Shown: one piece after another, positions 5,016 through 6,665 of the stretch
Position numbering within the stretch: the first letter of the stretch is position 1
Layout of the letters: each line of letters opens with the position of its first letter
Origin: Thermoleophilaceae bacterium
GTDB lineage: Bacteria; Actinomycetota; Thermoleophilia; Solirubrobacterales; Thermoleophilaceae
Length of the DNA: 6,665 nucleotides
Assembly (NCBI GenBank): GCA_013695855.1
Contig: JACCZR010000107.1
Span: 1 to 6,665 of the forward strand
Direction of reading: 5' to 3'
Made by a program: the position numbers and the translations under genes
The notes under the pieces: model-generated
Databases searched by the model: none
Told to the model about the DNA's origin: nothing
Seen by the model: the letters and a program-made list of their open reading frames with translations, nothing else

Positions 5016-5103
5016 AGCGGCGGAGCGATCTCCTCTTCGCTCCCGGCTCTCCATCGCGGCGCCCGCCGACCGGCCTTGAGGCAGCCCGTGGGCCGGCCCA
5101 GGC

Positions 5104-5544
5104 TCACGCCACGCTGTCGGCGAACGGGTGGCGCCAGGACAGGCCCGGAAATCGCGCGAAGCCGCGGTCCGCGGTGACCCACTGACTGCCCGATTCGATC
5201 GCGAAGGCCGCGTGGTAGGCGTCGGCGACCACTCCTCCCCTGGCCTCGGTCTGCAGACACAAGCGCGAGAAGATGTCCCAGTGTCTCGGACCGGGCCGGA
5301 CTGTCACGCAATTCGGCGCCGACTGGAGCGCGTCGGCGAACGCGACGGCCTCATCCACCGGGGCCGGCCTGTCGAAGATCCGCGGATGCGTTGCGATGCG
5401 AATCACCCCGCTCAGCACGAGCTCGCTCACCCCGAAGGCGAGGTCCGAGCCGACCATCTCCCGCAGCCACCGCGTGTAGCGGGGGTGGTCCGGCGAGTCC
5501 TCGTGAAACCCGTAGACGAGTACGTTCACGTCGCAGAGGATCAC
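5104..5544 (-). CDS. vapC: VapC-type PIN-domain ribonuclease toxin
   Basis: A protein of about 146 residues starting VILCDVNVLVYGFHEDSPDH. The PIN active-site acids, numbered from a start at 5547, are D6 (CDVNVLVY), E42 (VSELVLSG), D109 (VADAYHAAFA) and D127 (VTADRGFARFPG). The sequence RIATHPRIFDRP, the APNCVTVRPGPRHWDIF segment and the GLSWRHPF tail are typical of the mycobacterial-style VapC group, which cleaves tRNA or rRNA sites. I prefer the GTG at 5544, whose GTGA overlaps the vapB stop by 4 nt, as in the 495-1177 pair. GTG 5547 is one codon longer. No decay is visible. Downstream, an imperfect GC stem around 5089-5100 (TGGGCCGGCCCA) could help terminate the transcript. Confidence 0.92.
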   Translation of the reverse strand: MILCDVNVLVYGFHEDSPDHPRYTRWLREMVGSDLAFGVSELVLSGVIRIATHPRIFDRPAPVDEAVAFADALQSAPNCVTVRPGPRHWDIFSRLCLQTEARGGVVADAYHAAFAIESGSQWVTADRGFARFPGLSWRHPFADSVA

Positions 5545-5807
5545 CACCGACGCCGCTCGAGCGGAAGCCCTTCCTCCAGCACCTCCAGCGTGGCCGCGTT
5601 GTCGTCCAGGTTCACGCCCGGCCTCAGGCCGCCGCCCCCGCGGAAGGTCGGCAGCTCGACTGGCCGGCGAGGCTCGCCACGCTCGGCCCGGGAAAGTCGC
5701 TCGCGAAGCCCTTCCTCAATCAACGAGGTCAGCGTCCGCCCCTGCCGCGCCGCAAGCGCCTTCGCGTCGCGCATGAGCTGGTCCTCGAGTCTCACCGTGG
5801 TCCGCAT
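5541..5807 (-). CDS. vapB: VapB-type ribbon-helix-helix antitoxin
   Basis: An 88-residue protein. MRTTVRLEDQLMRDAKALAA is a classic ribbon-helix-helix opening, followed by a second helix (TLTSLIEEGLRERL). A flexible tail, VELPTFRGGGGLRPGVNLDD, is the segment that in this family occupies the toxin's active-site groove. The protein represses its own promoter. I start it at the second ATG (5807), where the family's MRTTVRL begins. The upstream ATG at 5819 would add MSRH and would lie inside the palindromic operator. The stop overlaps vapC by 4 nt. The gene lies 54 bp beyond the uvrA stop on the same strand, so some read-through from uvrA is possible. Confidence 0.9.
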   Translation of the reverse strand: MRTTVRLEDQLMRDAKALAARQGRTLTSLIEEGLRERLSRAERGEPRRPVELPTFRGGGGLRPGVNLDDNAATLEVLEEGLPLERRRW

Positions 5808-5841
5808 ATGTCGAGACATACGCTAGCAGCGTCTATATGTC
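5805..5841 (-). promoter_or_regulatory. vapBC operator/promoter with three TATGTC half-sites
   Basis: The half-site TATGTC occurs at 5807-5812, inverted at 5815-5820 (GACATA), and again at 5836-5841. The first two form TATGTC-GA-GACATA. The second and third form a wider inverted repeat that encloses a further ACGCT-AGC-AGCGT dyad (5820-5832). Possible -10 boxes on the minus strand are TATAGA (5837-5832) and TATGTC (5820-5815, 7 nt before ATG 5807). No -35 is convincing. The dense symmetry over the start region fits autorepression by the VapBC complex. Confidence 0.55.
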
Positions 5842-5861
5842 AGGGCTCCGAACGCCGCGCG

Positions 5862-6665
5862 TCAGGCCGCGGCGGCCAGGCGCCGCCGCGGCTTGCGGCT
5901 CTTCGGCTCGACGATGCCGTCCGCGAGGAAGCGGCCGGTGTAGGAACCCTCGGTGCCGGCCACCTGCTCGGGCGTGCCCTGGGCCACCACCAGGCCGCCC
6001 TCCTCGCCGCCCTCGGGGCCCATGTCGATGATGCGGTCGGCGGTCTTGATCACGTCGAGGTTGTGCTCGATCACCACCACGGTGTTGCCGGCGTCGACCA
6101 GACGGTCGAGCATCTCGAGCAGCCGCTGGACGTCGGCGAAGTGCAGGCCCGTCGTGGGCTCGTCGAGGATGTAGAGCGTCCGCCCGGTCGCCACCTTCGA
6201 CAGCTCTGAGGCCAGCTTCACCCGCTGGGCCTCGCCCCCCGACAGGGTGGTGGCCGGCTGGCCCAGGCGCACGTAGCCCAGCCCGACATCGCTCAGGGCC
6301 TGCACCTTTCGCCTGATCTTGGGGATGTTCTCGAAGAACTCGACCGCCTCGCGGACGGGCATCGCCAGGACATCGGAGATCGCCTTGCCCTTGAAGCGCA
6401 CCTCGAGGGTCTCGCGGTTGTAGCGCTTGCCGTCGCACTGCTCGCACGGGACGTAGACGTCGGGCAGGAAGTGCATCTCGATCTTGATCTGGCCGTCGCC
6501 ACGGCAGACCTCGCAGCGCCCGCCCTTGACGTTGAAGGAGAAGCGGCCCGGCTTGTAGCCCCTCGCCCGCGCCTCCTGGGTCTTCGAGAACAGCTCGCGG
6601 ATGTGGTCGAAGAGGCCGATGTAGGTGGCCGGGTTCGAGCGGGGCGTGCGGCCGATGGGCGACTG
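5862..6665 (-). CDS. uvrA: UvrA, C-terminal part (excinuclease ABC subunit A)
   Basis: Open from the window edge for 267 codons to TGA 5864-5862. The N-terminal two thirds (a typical UvrA is ~940-960 residues) lie outside. UvrA is the damage-sensing ATPase of nucleotide excision repair and loads UvrB. Visible in order, numbered within the fragment: SPIGRTPRSNPATYIGLFDH (2-21); the zinc finger CEVC-X19-CEQC (51-77); the second ABC signature LSGGEAQRVKLA (141-152); Walker B LYILDEPTTGLH with D168-E169; and the H-loop VVVIEHN (H201). The tail, EPKSRKPRRRLAAAA, is basic and alanine-rich. No frame break is seen. It is a chromosomal housekeeping anchor for the neighbouring toxin-antitoxin island. 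Confidence 0.97.
   Translation of the reverse strand, partial: QSPIGRTPRSNPATYIGLFDHIRELFSKTQEARARGYKPGRFSFNVKGGRCEVCRGDGQIKIEMHFLPDVYVPCEQCDGKRYNRETLEVRFKGKAISDVLAMPVREAVEFFENIPKIRRKVQALSDVGLGYVRLGQPATTLSGGEAQRVKLASELSKVATGRTLYILDEPTTGLHFADVQRLLEMLDRLVDAGNTVVVIEHNLDVIKTADRIIDMGPEGGEEGGLVVAQGTPEQVAGTEGSYTGRFLADGIVEPKSRKPRRRLAAAA
5866..5892 (-). terminator. GC hairpin within the last uvrA codons
   Basis: 5866-5875 (GCCGCGGCGG) is exactly complementary to 5883-5892, with a 7-nt loop. The stem lies immediately before the uvrA stop and encodes the RRRLAAAA tail. It lacks a U-tract, and Arg/Ala codons alone can produce such symmetry, so a role in ending the uvrA transcript before vapB is only a possibility. 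Confidence 0.25.

Noticed and set aside
5089..5100. TGGGCCGGCCCA palindrome as a vapC terminator
   Set aside because: It has no loop, no U-tract and only partial extension of the stem. It is too weak to list separately and common in GC-rich DNA.
5391..6209. 272-codon open frame on the plus strand
   Set aside because: It covers vapBC and uvrA antisense, and uvrA motifs establish the minus strand as coding.

Overview
GC-rich actinobacterial DNA, most probably from the class Thermoleophilia (Solirubrobacterales/Gaiellales type). The reasons are the high GC content, frequent GTG/TTG starts, apparently leaderless genes with a TANNNT box just upstream, and the short secreted protein at 2699-3232. 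That protein has a 'PALVISLVALFVALGGTSYAA' style leader followed by 'SVGTRAVKNASLSG' repeats, which I know mainly from Thermoleophilia. No rRNA, tRNA, CRISPR array or transposase is visible.

Layout. The left part (1-2621) is a mosaic of intact and broken genes between two diverged copies (about 90% identical over 237 aligned bases) of a hexapeptide-repeat acyltransferase gene. The copy at 2055-2621 is full length. The copy at the left edge keeps only the C-terminal half. Between them lie an intact FitAB/VapBC-type toxin-antitoxin pair (495-1177, minus), a multiply frameshifted C-terminal piece of what looks like a SWIM-zinc-finger/helical-repeat protein (1217-1772, minus), the last ~45 codons of a PIN-domain toxin (1778-1966, plus), and the first codons of a gene once coupled to the acyltransferase (about 1967-2058, minus).

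The middle (2699-4132) holds the secreted repeat protein and then a nucleotidyltransferase/HEPN (MNT-HEPN) pair on the plus strand, in which both genes appear frameshifted. The right part is entirely on the minus strand: an intact MntA/HepT module with textbook motifs (4181-5001), an intact VapBC pair (5104-5807), and the C-terminal 267 residues of the excision-repair ATPase UvrA, which runs off the right edge.

How they work together. Downstream of uvrA lies a small island of toxin-antitoxin modules: three look intact (FitAB-like, VapBC, MntA-HepT) and two are decayed (MNT-HEPN, PIN fragment). Each intact pair is translationally coupled, antitoxin first. Their promoters share a -10 box placed only 6-8 nt before the start codon, and two carry inverted repeats that could be autoregulatory operators. 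I see known families in a dense, decaying arrangement and no clear case for an entirely new system. The best leads are the operator architectures, the apparent loss of two divergent 5' ends in one deletion, and the fate of the damaged MNT-HEPN pair.
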